Shown piece after piece: positions 9,064-14,897 of a stretch of DNA of 14,897 bases (position 1 is its first letter; the number at the start of each line of letters is the position of its first letter). Both the position numbers and the translations under genes were made by a program. Origin of the DNA: Streptomyces bicolor. Lineage in GTDB: Bacteria > Actinomycetota > Actinomycetes > Streptomycetales > Streptomycetaceae. A model generated the notes under the pieces. The model did no database searches. It was not told the DNA's origin and worked only from the letters and a program-made list of their open reading frames with translations. The stretch spans positions 1 through 14,897 of the forward strand of contig NZ_JOFS01000068.1 of assembly GCF_000719285.1 (NCBI RefSeq), read 5' to 3'.

Positions 9064-9162
9064 ATGTCGCAGACGACCGCTCAGCTCGTCGGAGCCCTCG
9101 TCTCGCTCGCCGGCCTCGGCGTCCTCGCACTGGCGAGCCTGCGCAGCTTCAACCGCCGTTGA
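9064..9162 (+). CDS. Possible 32-residue single-span membrane protein
   Basis: ATG to TGA, 32 codons, beginning MSQTTAQLVGALV and ending ASLRSFNRR. Residues 7-26 form one hydrophobic, glycine/alanine/leucine-rich helix; the basic end RSFNRR predicts the C terminus inside. GGGAGG stands 4 bases before the ATG, and third codon positions are almost all G or C. Both points favour real translation. It lies between the divergent KimA-like transporter and the RCK pair, on the RCK strand, 240 bp before them. Tiny one-helix subunits such as KdpF accompany potassium transporters, but I see no clear sequence likeness to KdpF. Function unknown; accessory subunit or regulator of the neighbouring transporter is a guess. 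Confidence 0.55.
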   Translation: MSQTTAQLVGALVSLAGLGVLALASLRSFNRR

Positions 9163-9214
9163 GCGGGCGAGCGGCAAGACCCGACTCCCCGGTCGGTGTG
9201 TCAGAGCCGAACGT

Positions 9215-9220
9215 TACGGT
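9215..9220 (+). promoter_or_regulatory. Possible -10 box for the RCK operon
   Basis: TACGGT resembles the TACGNT boxes upstream of neighbouring genes. It would give a leader of roughly 175 bases to the GTG at 9403. No clear -35 is visible. Confidence 0.25.
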
Positions 9221-9296
9221 GGACTGAGGCACACGCGAGTCCACGATCCGTACCGCGAGGGATCATCCCCGGCATTCCCCGGCATGATGTTGCCCA
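9219..9296 (+). repeat. Inverted and direct repeats in the leader of the RCK operon
   Basis: GTGGACT (9219-9225) pairs with AGTCCAC (9238-9244). GATCC (9245-9249) pairs with GGATC (9260-9264). Then CCCCGGCAT occurs twice in tandem, flanked by ATCAT and ATGAT. The cluster could be a structured 5' leader or operator sites. It does not match any riboswitch I can recognise. Confidence 0.4.
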
Positions 9297-9346
9297 GCGG
9301 TCCGCGACCGGCCCGCGCCTGTTGCCCGGCGAACCGAGAGAAGGTT

Positions 9347-9397
9347 ATGAGCACCACGTTCACGCAAGTCAGACGCCTCACGAGGAGTGCGGGGTAA
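9347..9397 (+). CDS. Possible 16-codon upstream ORF before the first RCK gene
   Basis: ATG to TAA, encoding MSTTFTQVRRLTRSAG. Its stop is only 5 bases before the GTG of the RCK gene, which has no well-placed Shine-Dalgarno of its own. AGAAGG lies just 2 bases before this ATG, closer than ideal. It may act in translational coupling or as a leader peptide, or be chance. Confidence 0.35.
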   Translation: MSTTFTQVRRLTRSAG

Positions 9398-9402
9398 GCG
9401 CC

Positions 9403-10074
9403 GTGCACATCGTCATCATGGGTTGCGGAAGGGTGGGCTCCGCTCTGGCCCAGACCCTGGAGCAACAAGGGCACACGGTCGCAGTGATCGACCAGGACCC
9501 CACCGCGTTCCGACGGCTGGGCCCCGGTTTCGGCGGCCGCCGCGTCACCGGCGTCGGCTTCGACCAGGACACCCTGCGCGAGGCGGGCATCGAGGAGGCC
9601 GGCGCCTTCGCCGCCGTCTCCAGCGGCGACAACTCGAACATCATCTCCGCGCGCGTGGCCCGCGAGATGTTCGGCGTGGAGAACGTCGCGGCCCGTATCT
9701 ACGACCCCCGCCGCGCCGAGGTCTATCAGCGCCTGGGCATCCCCACCGTGGCCACGGTCCGCTGGACGGCCGACCAGATGCTGCGCCGCCTCCTCCCGGC
9801 CGGCGCCGAGCCGCTGTGGCGCGACCCCACGGGCGGCGTCCAGCTGGCCGAAGTACACGCTTCGAACTCCTGGGTCGGCCACAAGATCAGCAGGCTCCAG
9901 GAGGAGACCGGCGTCCGCGTCGCGTTCCTCACCAGGCTCGGCGAGGCGATCCTGCCCTCGTCGCAGACGGTGCTGCAGGAGGGCGACCTGGTGCACGTGA
10001 TGATGCGCACCGACGAGGTCGACAAGGTCGAGGCGGCGTTCGCCAAGGGTCCCGAAGAGGAGGGCGGTCACTGA
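9403..10074 (+). CDS. RCK/TrkA-type potassium uptake regulatory protein (CeoB-like)
   Basis: 223 residues from GTG 9403, which begins the RCK-N Rossmann domain directly with MHIVIMGCGRVGSAL. Gly7, Gly9 and Gly12 form GxGxxG, and Asp30 ends the second strand, typical for NAD(H) binding. RCK-C covers about residues 140-215 (LGEAILP, LQEGDLVHVMMR). Such proteins form cytosolic rings that bind nucleotides and gate a membrane potassium transporter. The stop overlaps the next ATG as TGATG, so the two are co-translated. The order permease-RCK-RCK-DUF3159-OB equals the ceoB-ceoC region of M. tuberculosis (Rv2690c-Rv2694c, as I recall). No TrkH or KtrB is in the window. The start lacks a good RBS. Confidence 0.93.
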   Translation: MHIVIMGCGRVGSALAQTLEQQGHTVAVIDQDPTAFRRLGPGFGGRRVTGVGFDQDTLREAGIEEAGAFAAVSSGDNSNIISARVAREMFGVENVAARIYDPRRAEVYQRLGIPTVATVRWTADQMLRRLLPAGAEPLWRDPTGGVQLAEVHASNSWVGHKISRLQEETGVRVAFLTRLGEAILPSSQTVLQEGDLVHVMMRTDEVDKVEAAFAKGPEEEGGH

Positions 10075-10751
10075 TGAGGGTCGCCATTGCCGGTGCCGGC
10101 GCGGTAGGCCGCTCGATCGCGGGCGAGCTACTCGAAAACGGCCATGAGGTCCTTCTCGTCGACAAGGCGCCGACCGCCATCTCGGTCGAGCGGGTCCCGC
10201 AGGCGGAGTGGCTGCTGGCCGACGCCTGCGAGATCACGTCGTTGGACGAGGCGGCGCTGCAGCGCTGCAACGTGGTGATCGCCGCGACGGGCGACGACAA
10301 GGTCAACCTGGTCGTCTCGCTCCTGGCGAAGACGGAGTACGGCGTCCCGCGCGTCGTGGCCCGAGTGAACAACCCGAAGAACGAGTGGCTGTTCAACGAG
10401 GCCTGGGGCGTGGACGTGGCGGTCTCCACCCCCCGCCTCATGTCCGCCCTGGTCGAGGAGGCGGTCTCGGTCGGCGACCTGGTCCGTCTGCTCCGCTTCA
10501 GCCACGGCGACGCCAACCTCGTCGAGCTGACCCTGCCGGAGGAGTCGGCCCTGGCCGGCACCCAGGTCGGCGACGTGGAGTGGCCGGAGGACACGTCCCT
10601 GGTGACGATCATCCGCGGCACCCGCGTCCTCACCCCGTCCCGCGAGGACTCCCTGGAGGCAGGCGACGAGCTGCTGTTCGTGGCCGCGCAGGCGCGGGAG
10701 GAGCAGCTGGAGGACCTGCTGTCGGTCCGGCGCGAGGACGCGGCGGGCTGA
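10074..10751 (+). CDS. RCK/TrkA-type potassium uptake regulatory protein (CeoC-like)
   Basis: 225 residues from the ATG overlapping the previous stop. RCK-N opens with MRVAIAGAGAVGRS (Gly7, Gly9, Gly12) and Asp30 after the second strand. RCK-C is at about 140-215 (LTPSREDSLEAGDELLFVA). It is a paralogue of the upstream protein with the same architecture, so a mixed ring of the two is plausible. The acidic tail is short. The operon ends here: a terminator follows 30 bases after the stop. Confidence 0.93.
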   Translation: MRVAIAGAGAVGRSIAGELLENGHEVLLVDKAPTAISVERVPQAEWLLADACEITSLDEAALQRCNVVIAATGDDKVNLVVSLLAKTEYGVPRVVARVNNPKNEWLFNEAWGVDVAVSTPRLMSALVEEAVSVGDLVRLLRFSHGDANLVELTLPEESALAGTQVGDVEWPEDTSLVTIIRGTRVLTPSREDSLEAGDELLFVAAQAREEQLEDLLSVRREDAAG

Positions 10752-10781
10752 ACCGGCTCCGGTTCGCGGGTTCTACGACGA

Positions 10782-10815
10782 CGAAGGGCGCCCTGTGTTC
10801 GCAGGGCGCCCTTCG
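10782..10815 (+). terminator. 14-bp hairpin between convergent genes
   Basis: CGAAGGGCGCCCTG (10782-10795) pairs perfectly with 10802-10815 across a 6-base loop TGTTCG. It lies between the ends of the RCK operon and the convergent DUF3159 gene and can serve both. No T tract. Confidence 0.88.
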
Positions 10816-10851
10816 CGCGTTCTCCATGCCGGTCCGGCTGTCTCAGCCCGT

Positions 10852-11577
10852 CTACTCGGCCGGCCGAGCAGCAGCCTCCCGCTCCGCCTTCTCCGCCGCT
10901 TCCATCTCCGCGAACACGTCAATAGGCGCGGGCGCCTTCGCCAGGAACACCCAGGTCAGCCACACGGCCAGCAGGAACGGCGGAATCTTCAGCGCCACCA
11001 GCACCCACCCGAACTGCGTGGTGTCCGCCCACCAGTACAGCGGGAACAGAATCGCGCACTTGGCGAGCAGAATCAGGCCCCACGCGTAACTGGCCTTCGC
11101 ATACGCCTTCTTGCGCCCGGGATTCCGCTTGCGCCAGGAGAGGTTCTCCTTGAACACCGGCCCGAGGATCAGCCCGATCAGCGGCACACCGCACAGGGTC
11201 GTGATGATGTACGCGAGTCCCAGACCCAGCGTGTAGAGCATGCCGGGCAGATAGAAGTCCTTCGCGTTGCCCGTCATCATCGCGAACACGACACCGAAGG
11301 CAACACCGAAGACACCGCTGAACGCGTGCTTGATGGTGTCCCGCATCACCAGACGCACGACCACGAGCACCAGGGACACCGCGAGCGCGGCGATCGCCGA
11401 CAGGTGCAGGTCCTTGTTGATCGTGTAGATGGTGACGAAGAGCAGACCGGGCAGCACCGTCTCGATCATGCCGCGCATGCCGCCGAAGGCCTCGAACAGC
11501 GCGGCCTCGGTCACCGCCCGGGCCTCCTGCTCGGCGTCTGCGGTGGTGTCTTCGGTCGGCTTGTCGAGCGACGTCAC
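10852..11577 (-). CDS. DUF3159 family integral membrane protein
   Basis: 241 residues from GTG 11577, with GGGAG about 6 bases upstream. The N-terminal 25 residues are acidic and soluble (TSLDKPTEDTTADAEQEA). Five or six hydrophobic helices follow; the C-terminal end is charged and Ala/Glu-rich. It contains FEAFGGMRGMIETVLPGL near the first helix, which I associate with DUF3159. Function is not known. It starts 3 bases after the stop of the OB-fold gene, so the two form an operon. Homologues occupy the same place beside ceoC in mycobacteria. Confidence 0.85.
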   Translation of the reverse strand: MTSLDKPTEDTTADAEQEARAVTEAALFEAFGGMRGMIETVLPGLLFVTIYTINKDLHLSAIAALAVSLVLVVVRLVMRDTIKHAFSGVFGVAFGVVFAMMTGNAKDFYLPGMLYTLGLGLAYIITTLCGVPLIGLILGPVFKENLSWRKRNPGRKKAYAKASYAWGLILLAKCAILFPLYWWADTTQFGWVLVALKIPPFLLAVWLTWVFLAKAPAPIDVFAEMEAAEKAEREAAARPAE

Positions 11578-11580
11578 CGG

Positions 11581-11979
11581 CTACTCCCGTCCGAGGGGTC
11601 TCAGTTCGTATTTCGGGTTGAACAGCACCCGGCGGCCACGGCTCATGGAGATCCGGCCCGATGCGATCAGCCGGCGCCCCGGCTCTATGCCGACTATGGA
11701 GCGCCTGCCGAGCCACACCACGTCCAGGGCGGCGGATCCGTCGAACAGCTCGGCCTCCAGGGCCGGGACTCCCGCACGCGGCCGCAGGGTGACCGTGCGC
11801 AAGGTACCAGTAACGGTCACTATCTGTCGGTCACGACAGTCACCGATCTTGATACAGCCGGCCGTCTCGGCGTCCTCACGCAGCTCCTCGGACTCCAGGT
11901 CCTCCTGCGACGAGGAGAGCCGGTCGAGCATGCGCCGGAACCGGCCCACCGACTTTTCGGAACGAGGAACAGCACTCAT
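11581..11979 (-). CDS. Small OB-fold nucleic-acid-binding-type protein
   Basis: 132 residues. The N-terminal part is helical and charged (SEKSVGRFRRMLDRLSS, then SQEDLESEEL). From about residue 50 there is an OB-fold-like beta barrel: DRQIVTVTGTLRTVTLRP, LEAELFDGSAALDVVWLG, then GRRLIASGRISMSRGRR. Mycobacterial Rv2694c is its likely counterpart. The binding partner is unknown. ATG 11979 is chosen because the N terminus fits the family; the frame stays open to 12147 but that part overlaps the kdpE-tail duplication and looks non-coding. There is no ribosome binding site, and the mRNA may be leaderless. It lies directly upstream of, and nearly touches, the DUF3159 gene. Confidence 0.85.
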   Translation of the reverse strand: MSAVPRSEKSVGRFRRMLDRLSSSQEDLESEELREDAETAGCIKIGDCRDRQIVTVTGTLRTVTLRPRAGVPALEAELFDGSAALDVVWLGRRSIVGIEPGRRLIASGRISMSRGRRVLFNPKYELRPLGRE

Positions 11980-11986
11980 GTCTTGA

Positions 11987-11992
11987 AGCGTA
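11987..11992 (-). promoter_or_regulatory. Possible -10 box giving a leaderless OB-fold/DUF3159 mRNA
   Basis: TACGCT on the - strand is 7 bases before ATG 11979, so transcription would start at the ATG. TCAAGAC between them holds no ribosome binding site. No clear -35. Confidence 0.4.
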
Positions 11993-12054
11993 CCGGGGAG
12001 CACCGACACCTTCGTACCCCCGGTGCACACACTCGAACCGACCCCCTGTGACCG

Positions 12055-12096
12055 GCTCACTTCTCGAACCGGTACCCCATCCCCGGCTCCGTGATG
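12055..12096 (-). repeat. Second copy of the kdpE 3' end (gene-tail remnant)
   Basis: 42 bp matching 12142-12183 at 40 positions. Read on the - strand it encodes ITEPGMGYRFEK and stop, the exact last 12 residues of KdpE. Both differences are synonymous (Arg CGG for CGC, Phe TTC for TTT). It lies 87 bp downstream, in the same frame, and has no start or body, so it is not a gene. Confidence 0.92.
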
Positions 12097-12105
12097 CTGC
12101 ATCTC

Positions 12106-12123
12106 CCGGGGGACAACCCCCGG
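12106..12123. terminator. GC-rich hairpin between the two kdpE tails
   Basis: CCGGGGG (12106-12112) pairs with CCCCCGG (12117-12123) with loop ACAA. It is placed to terminate kdpDE transcription. I recall similar palindromes scattered between genes in Streptomyces, so it may also be a short interspersed repeat. Confidence 0.6.
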
Positions 12124-12141
12124 ACCCCCAGCCCCCTCACA

Positions 12142-12183
12142 GCTCACTTCTCAAAGCGGTACCCCATCCCCGGCTCCGTGATG
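12142..12183 (-). repeat. kdpE 3' end, in-gene copy of the 42-bp direct repeat
   Basis: This copy is part of the intact kdpE and ends with its TGA (12144-12146). It carries TTT for Phe, a codon rare in high-GC actinobacteria, where the downstream copy has TTC. Confidence 0.92.
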
Positions 12184-12827
12184 AAGTGCTTCGGATGCGA
12201 AGGGTCCGCTTCCAGCTTCCTGCGCAGCTGGGCCATGTACACCCGCAGATAGTTCGTCTCCGTCCCGTACGACGGCCCCCACACCTCCTGCAACAGCTGC
12301 TTCTGGCTGACGAGGCGCCCGGTGTTGCGCACCAGCACGTCGAGCAGATGCCACTCGGTCGGGGTGAGCCGGACGTCCTTTCCGCCCCGGTTGACCTTCT
12401 TCGCGGCCAGGTCGACGGTGAACTCCTCGGTCTCCACCATCACGTCGTCCTCGCCGCCCCCGGTGGGCTCGGCCCGGCGGACCGCGGCCCGCAGCCGGGC
12501 CAGCAGCTCGTCCATGCCGAACGGTTTGGTGACGTAGTCGTCGGCGCCCGCGTCCAGCGCCTCGACCTTCTCGTCGGAGGAGTGCCGGGCGGACAGCACC
12601 AGGATCGGCACGCGGGTCCAGCCGCGCAGCCCCCGGATCACCTCGACGCCGTCCATGTCGGGCAGACCGAGGTCGAGCACGACCACGTCGGGGTGGCGGG
12701 TGGCGGCGAGTTCGAGGGCGGTGGCCCCGTCGTGCGCCGAGTCGACCTCGTACTTACGGGCCTTGAGGTTGATCACGAGGGCGCGCACGATCTGCGGCTC
12801 GTCGTCGATCACCAGAACCCGGGTCAT
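12144..12827 (-). CDS. kdpE: KdpE-like OmpR-family response regulator
   Basis: 227 residues. The receiver domain has the acidic pair in IDDE, phospho-acceptor Asp52 in LDLGLPD, Ser79, and Lys101 in TKPFG. A winged-helix OmpR/PhoB DNA-binding domain follows from about 130 (LTPTEWHLLDVLVRN, then NYLRVYMAQLRRKLE, ending GMGYRFEK). In the Kdp system it is phosphorylated by KdpD and activates kdpFABC when potassium is scarce. The ATG overlaps the kdpD stop as ATGA, and GAAAGG lies 8 bases upstream, so it is coupled to kdpD. The kdpFABC genes are not in the window and probably lie beyond its right edge. The last 12 codons are duplicated downstream. Confidence 0.93.
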   Translation of the reverse strand: MTRVLVIDDEPQIVRALVINLKARKYEVDSAHDGATALELAATRHPDVVVLDLGLPDMDGVEVIRGLRGWTRVPILVLSARHSSDEKVEALDAGADDYVTKPFGMDELLARLRAAVRRAEPTGGGEDDVMVETEEFTVDLAAKKVNRGGKDVRLTPTEWHLLDVLVRNTGRLVSQKQLLQEVWGPSYGTETNYLRVYMAQLRRKLEADPSHPKHFITEPGMGYRFEK

Positions 12828-14897
12828 GTGGTCTGCCTTTCGGGTCGTACGGAGTGAAGGGACTCGTCAGAGCGAGGAGGGCCGTCGGAGCGAGTAGGGC
12901 CGTCGGAGCCAGGAGGGCCCTCGGCCCGAGGAGGCCCGTCGGCGTGAGGAGGCCCCTTGGACTGGCTGGGCTCCCGGGCGCCAGGAGCCTCAGCCGCGTG
13001 TGCGAGCTCCCCGGCTTGGGACGACTCCCCTGAACCGGGAGGTCCCCCGCCACGCGAAGCCGCCCGGAGGGTGAGCACCATGGTGAGCCCCCCGCCGGGC
13101 GTGTCCTCGGCGTTGAGGGTGCCGCCATTGGCCTCGGCGAAGCCGCGCGCGACCGCGAGGCCGAGCCCCACTCCGGCGCCGCGCGGGGCATCGCCGTAGC
13201 GCTGGAAGGGCGCGAAGATACGTTCCTTGGCCTCATCCGGGACACCCGGTCCGCGGTCGACCACCCGGACCTCGACACGGTCGGCGATGGCGCTCGCGGA
13301 GACGAGGACGGGATGGCCGTCCGGGCTGTACTTGACGGCGTTCTCGACCAGGTTGGCCACCGACCGCTCCAGCAGCCCCGGGTCCACGGCGACCATGGGC
13401 AGCGTCTCCGGAACGTCCAGCTCCACGCTGTCCTCCGGCACCCCTCCCAGCGCCATCGGCACCACCTCGTCGAGGTCGATGTCGCGGATGAGGGGCGTGA
13501 CCGTGCCGGTCTGCAGCCGGGACATGTCGAGGAGGTTCCCCACGAGATGGTCGAGCCGGTCGGCGCCCTCCTCGATGCCCTCCAGCAGCTCCGCCTCGTC
13601 CTCCTCGGACCACGCCACGTCGTCGGACCGCAGGGAGGACACGGACGCCTTGATGCCGGCGAGAGGGGTACGCAGATCATGGCTGACGGCGGCCAGCAGG
13701 GCCGTGCGGATCCGGTTGCCCTCGGCCAGTTCCTTGGCCTGGTCGGCCTCGTGGCGCAGGCGCTGCCGGTCCAGGACGACCGCGGCCTGGGCGGCGAAGG
13801 CGGCGAGCACCCGGCGGTCCTCGGCGGGCAGCACACGGCCGGTCAGCGCGAGGGCCATGTGGTCGCCGACCGGCACGTCGACGTCCGCGTCCTCCGGCCG
13901 CACGAGCTCACTCCCCAGGCCGACCCGGCCCGCGCAGGTCCATGGATCGACGTCGCCCGCCCGCTCGAGCAGGGCCGCCGACTCCATGCCGAAGGTCTCC
14001 CGGACCCGTTCCAGCAGCTCCTCCAAGCCGGTCTCGCCGCGCAGCACGTTGCCCGCCAGGAAGGAGAGGATCTCCGACTCGGCGCGCAGCCGGTTCGCCT
14101 GGTGGGTGCGCCGGGCGGCGAGGTCGACCACCGAGGCGACCGCCACGGCCACGAACACGAAGATCACGAGTGCGAGCAGGTTCTTCGGGTCGGCGATCGT
14201 GAGCCGGTGCACCGGTTCTGTGAAGAACCAGTTGATCAGGATCGAGCCGACCGCCGCCGAGGCCAGTGCCGGGTAGAGCCCGCCGAGCAGGGCCGCCGCC
14301 ACGGTCAGGGTCAGGAACAGCAGCATGTCGTTCGCGAGACCGAGGTCGGCGTCGACGTGGGTCAGCAGCAGGGTCAGCAGTGCGGGGCCGCCGACGCCCA
14401 CCAGCCAGCCCCACAGAATCCGGGACCGGCCGAGGCGTGCTCCACGGGCCACGGGCAGTGCGCGCCCCTTGGCGGCCTCCTCGTGCGTGACGATGTGCAC
14501 GTCGAGGTCGGGGCCCGACTCCCGGGCCACCGTGACGCCCACGCCCGGTCCGAAGACGTACTGCCAGCTCCGGCGGCGTGAGGAGCCGAGCACTATCTGG
14601 GTGGCGTTGGCCCCGCGCGCGAAGTCCAGCAGCGCCGCCGGGATGTCGTCGCCGACGACGTGGTGGAAGGTTCCGCCCAGGTCCTCGACGAGGGTGCGCT
14701 GGACGGCCAGTTCCTTGGGCGAGGCGGAGGTGAGGCCGTCGCTGCGGGAGATGTAGACGGCCAGCACCTCGCCGCCGGCGCCCTTCTCCGCCAGCCGCGC
14801 GGCCCGGCGGATCAGCGTCCGCCCCTCCGGGCCGCCGGTCAGCCCGACCACGATCCGCTCGCGGGACCCCCAGATCTTCGACACCCGGTGATCGCTG
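12824..14897 (-). CDS. kdpD: KdpD-like sensor histidine kinase, N-terminal part outside window
   Basis: The reading frame runs off the right edge; the GTG at 14884 is an internal codon (SDHRVSKIWG), as full-length actinobacterial KdpD has a further N-terminal KdpD domain of about 200 residues. Visible in order, counted from that codon: a universal-stress-protein-like domain (about 10-125), four membrane helices (about 150-255), a GAF-like region (about 275-390), HisKA with the phospho-accepting His in AVSHDLRTP (codon 13679-13681), and HATPase with VENAVKYSP, DRGPGVPD and GVGLGLAVARG. It senses potassium limitation and phosphorylates KdpE. Odd: about 75 residues of Pro/Gly/Ser-rich tail follow the kinase domain, with hexapeptide repeats. 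The stop overlaps the kdpE start. Confidence 0.94.
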   Translation of the reverse strand, partial: SDHRVSKIWGSRERIVVGLTGGPEGRTLIRRAARLAEKGAGGEVLAVYISRSDGLTSASPKELAVQRTLVEDLGGTFHHVVGDDIPAALLDFARGANATQIVLGSSRRRSWQYVFGPGVGVTVARESGPDLDVHIVTHEEAAKGRALPVARGARLGRSRILWGWLVGVGGPALLTLLLTHVDADLGLANDMLLFLTLTVAAALLGGLYPALASAAVGSILINWFFTEPVHRLTIADPKNLLALVIFVFVAVAVASVVDLAARRTHQANRLRAESEILSFLAGNVLRGETGLEELLERVRETFGMESAALLERAGDVDPWTCAGRVGLGSELVRPEDADVDVPVGDHMALALTGRVLPAEDRRVLAAFAAQAAVVLDRQRLRHEADQAKELAEGNRIRTALLAAVSHDLRTPLAGIKASVSSLRSDDVAWSEEDEAELLEGIEEGADRLDHLVGNLLDMSRLQTGTVTPLIRDIDLDEVVPMALGGVPEDSVELDVPETLPMVAVDPGLLERSVANLVENAVKYSPDGHPVLVSASAIADRVEVRVVDRGPGVPDEAKERIFAPFQRYGDAPRGAGVGLGLAVARGFAEANGGTLNAEDTPGGGLTMVLTLRAASRGGGPPGSGESSQAGELAHAAEAPGAREPSQSKGPPHADGPPRAEGPPGSDGPTRSDGPPRSDESLHSVRPERQTT
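12871..12960 (-). repeat. Five imperfect 18-bp tandem repeats in the kdpD 3' end
   Basis: Units begin at 12871, 12889, 12907, 12925 and 12943; the first two are AGCGAGGAGGGCCGTCGG and AGCGAGTAGGGCCGTCGG. A decayed sixth unit is at 12853-12870. On the coding strand each unit gives a hexapeptide like SDGPPR, ADGPPR or AEGPPG, so unit number can change without frameshift. Confidence 0.9.

Noticed and set aside
9163..9402. c-di-AMP (ydaO) riboswitch upstream of the RCK genes
   Set aside because: Attractive because of the potassium context, but I could not match the conserved ydaO sequence blocks by eye.
12055..12096. att sites of an integrated mobile element
   Set aside because: The repeats are tail-of-gene duplicates as att sites would be, but only 45 bp lie between them and no integrase is near; at most a scar.
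11980..12147. Longer N terminus for the OB-fold protein
   Set aside because: It would cross the displaced kdpE tail in another frame and into kdpE; it lacks any domain pattern.
1..14897. tRNA, rRNA, CRISPR arrays or insertion sequences
   Set aside because: I looked for regularly spaced repeats, transposase motifs and RNA gene patterns and found none.

Overview
The window is high-GC DNA with GC-rich third codon positions, frequent GTG starts and actinobacterial gene content. It is most likely a Streptomyces or close relative; this rests on codon use and gene order, not on a search.

Left part (1-5224): the downstream end of a nonribosomal peptide biosynthetic operon on the + strand. It holds the 3' part of an NRPS gene (end of a condensation domain, then adenylation, carrier and thioesterase domains), a CPA2/KefB-type cation:proton antiporter, and a compact aspartyl/asparaginyl beta-hydroxylase-family oxygenase. 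The last two are coupled by an ATGA overlap. A perfect 19-bp hairpin closes the operon. The thioesterase marks this as the last module of an assembly line. The oxygenase could hydroxylate an amino-acid unit, and the antiporter could serve export or tolerance; both roles are inferred.

Centre (5400-11979): a housekeeping block. In order: an RNA m5U methyltransferase (-), a KimA-like potassium transporter (-), a possible 32-residue membrane protein (+), two overlapping RCK/TrkA-type potassium regulators (+), a terminator, a DUF3159 membrane protein (-) and a small OB-fold protein (-). Apart from the small ORF, this matches the order I recall around ceoB-ceoC in Mycobacterium tuberculosis, so the block is probably ancient and conserved. 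No TrkH/KtrB membrane subunit is present; the only potassium permease here is the KimA-like one.

Right part (12055-14897): kdpE and most of kdpD on the - strand, the two-component system for potassium limitation. kdpD runs off the right edge. Downstream of kdpE lies a second copy of its last 12 codons and stop, differing only by synonymous changes and separated by a GC-rich hairpin. It is a scar of recombination or insertion exactly where synteny changes.

Overall, a biosynthetic operon abuts a chromosomal potassium-homeostasis neighbourhood. The most unusual items are the duplicated kdpE tail, the RCK pair beside a KimA-like transporter with a possible tiny membrane protein between them, the structured leader with a 16-codon upstream ORF, and the codon-usage shift at the biosynthetic border.
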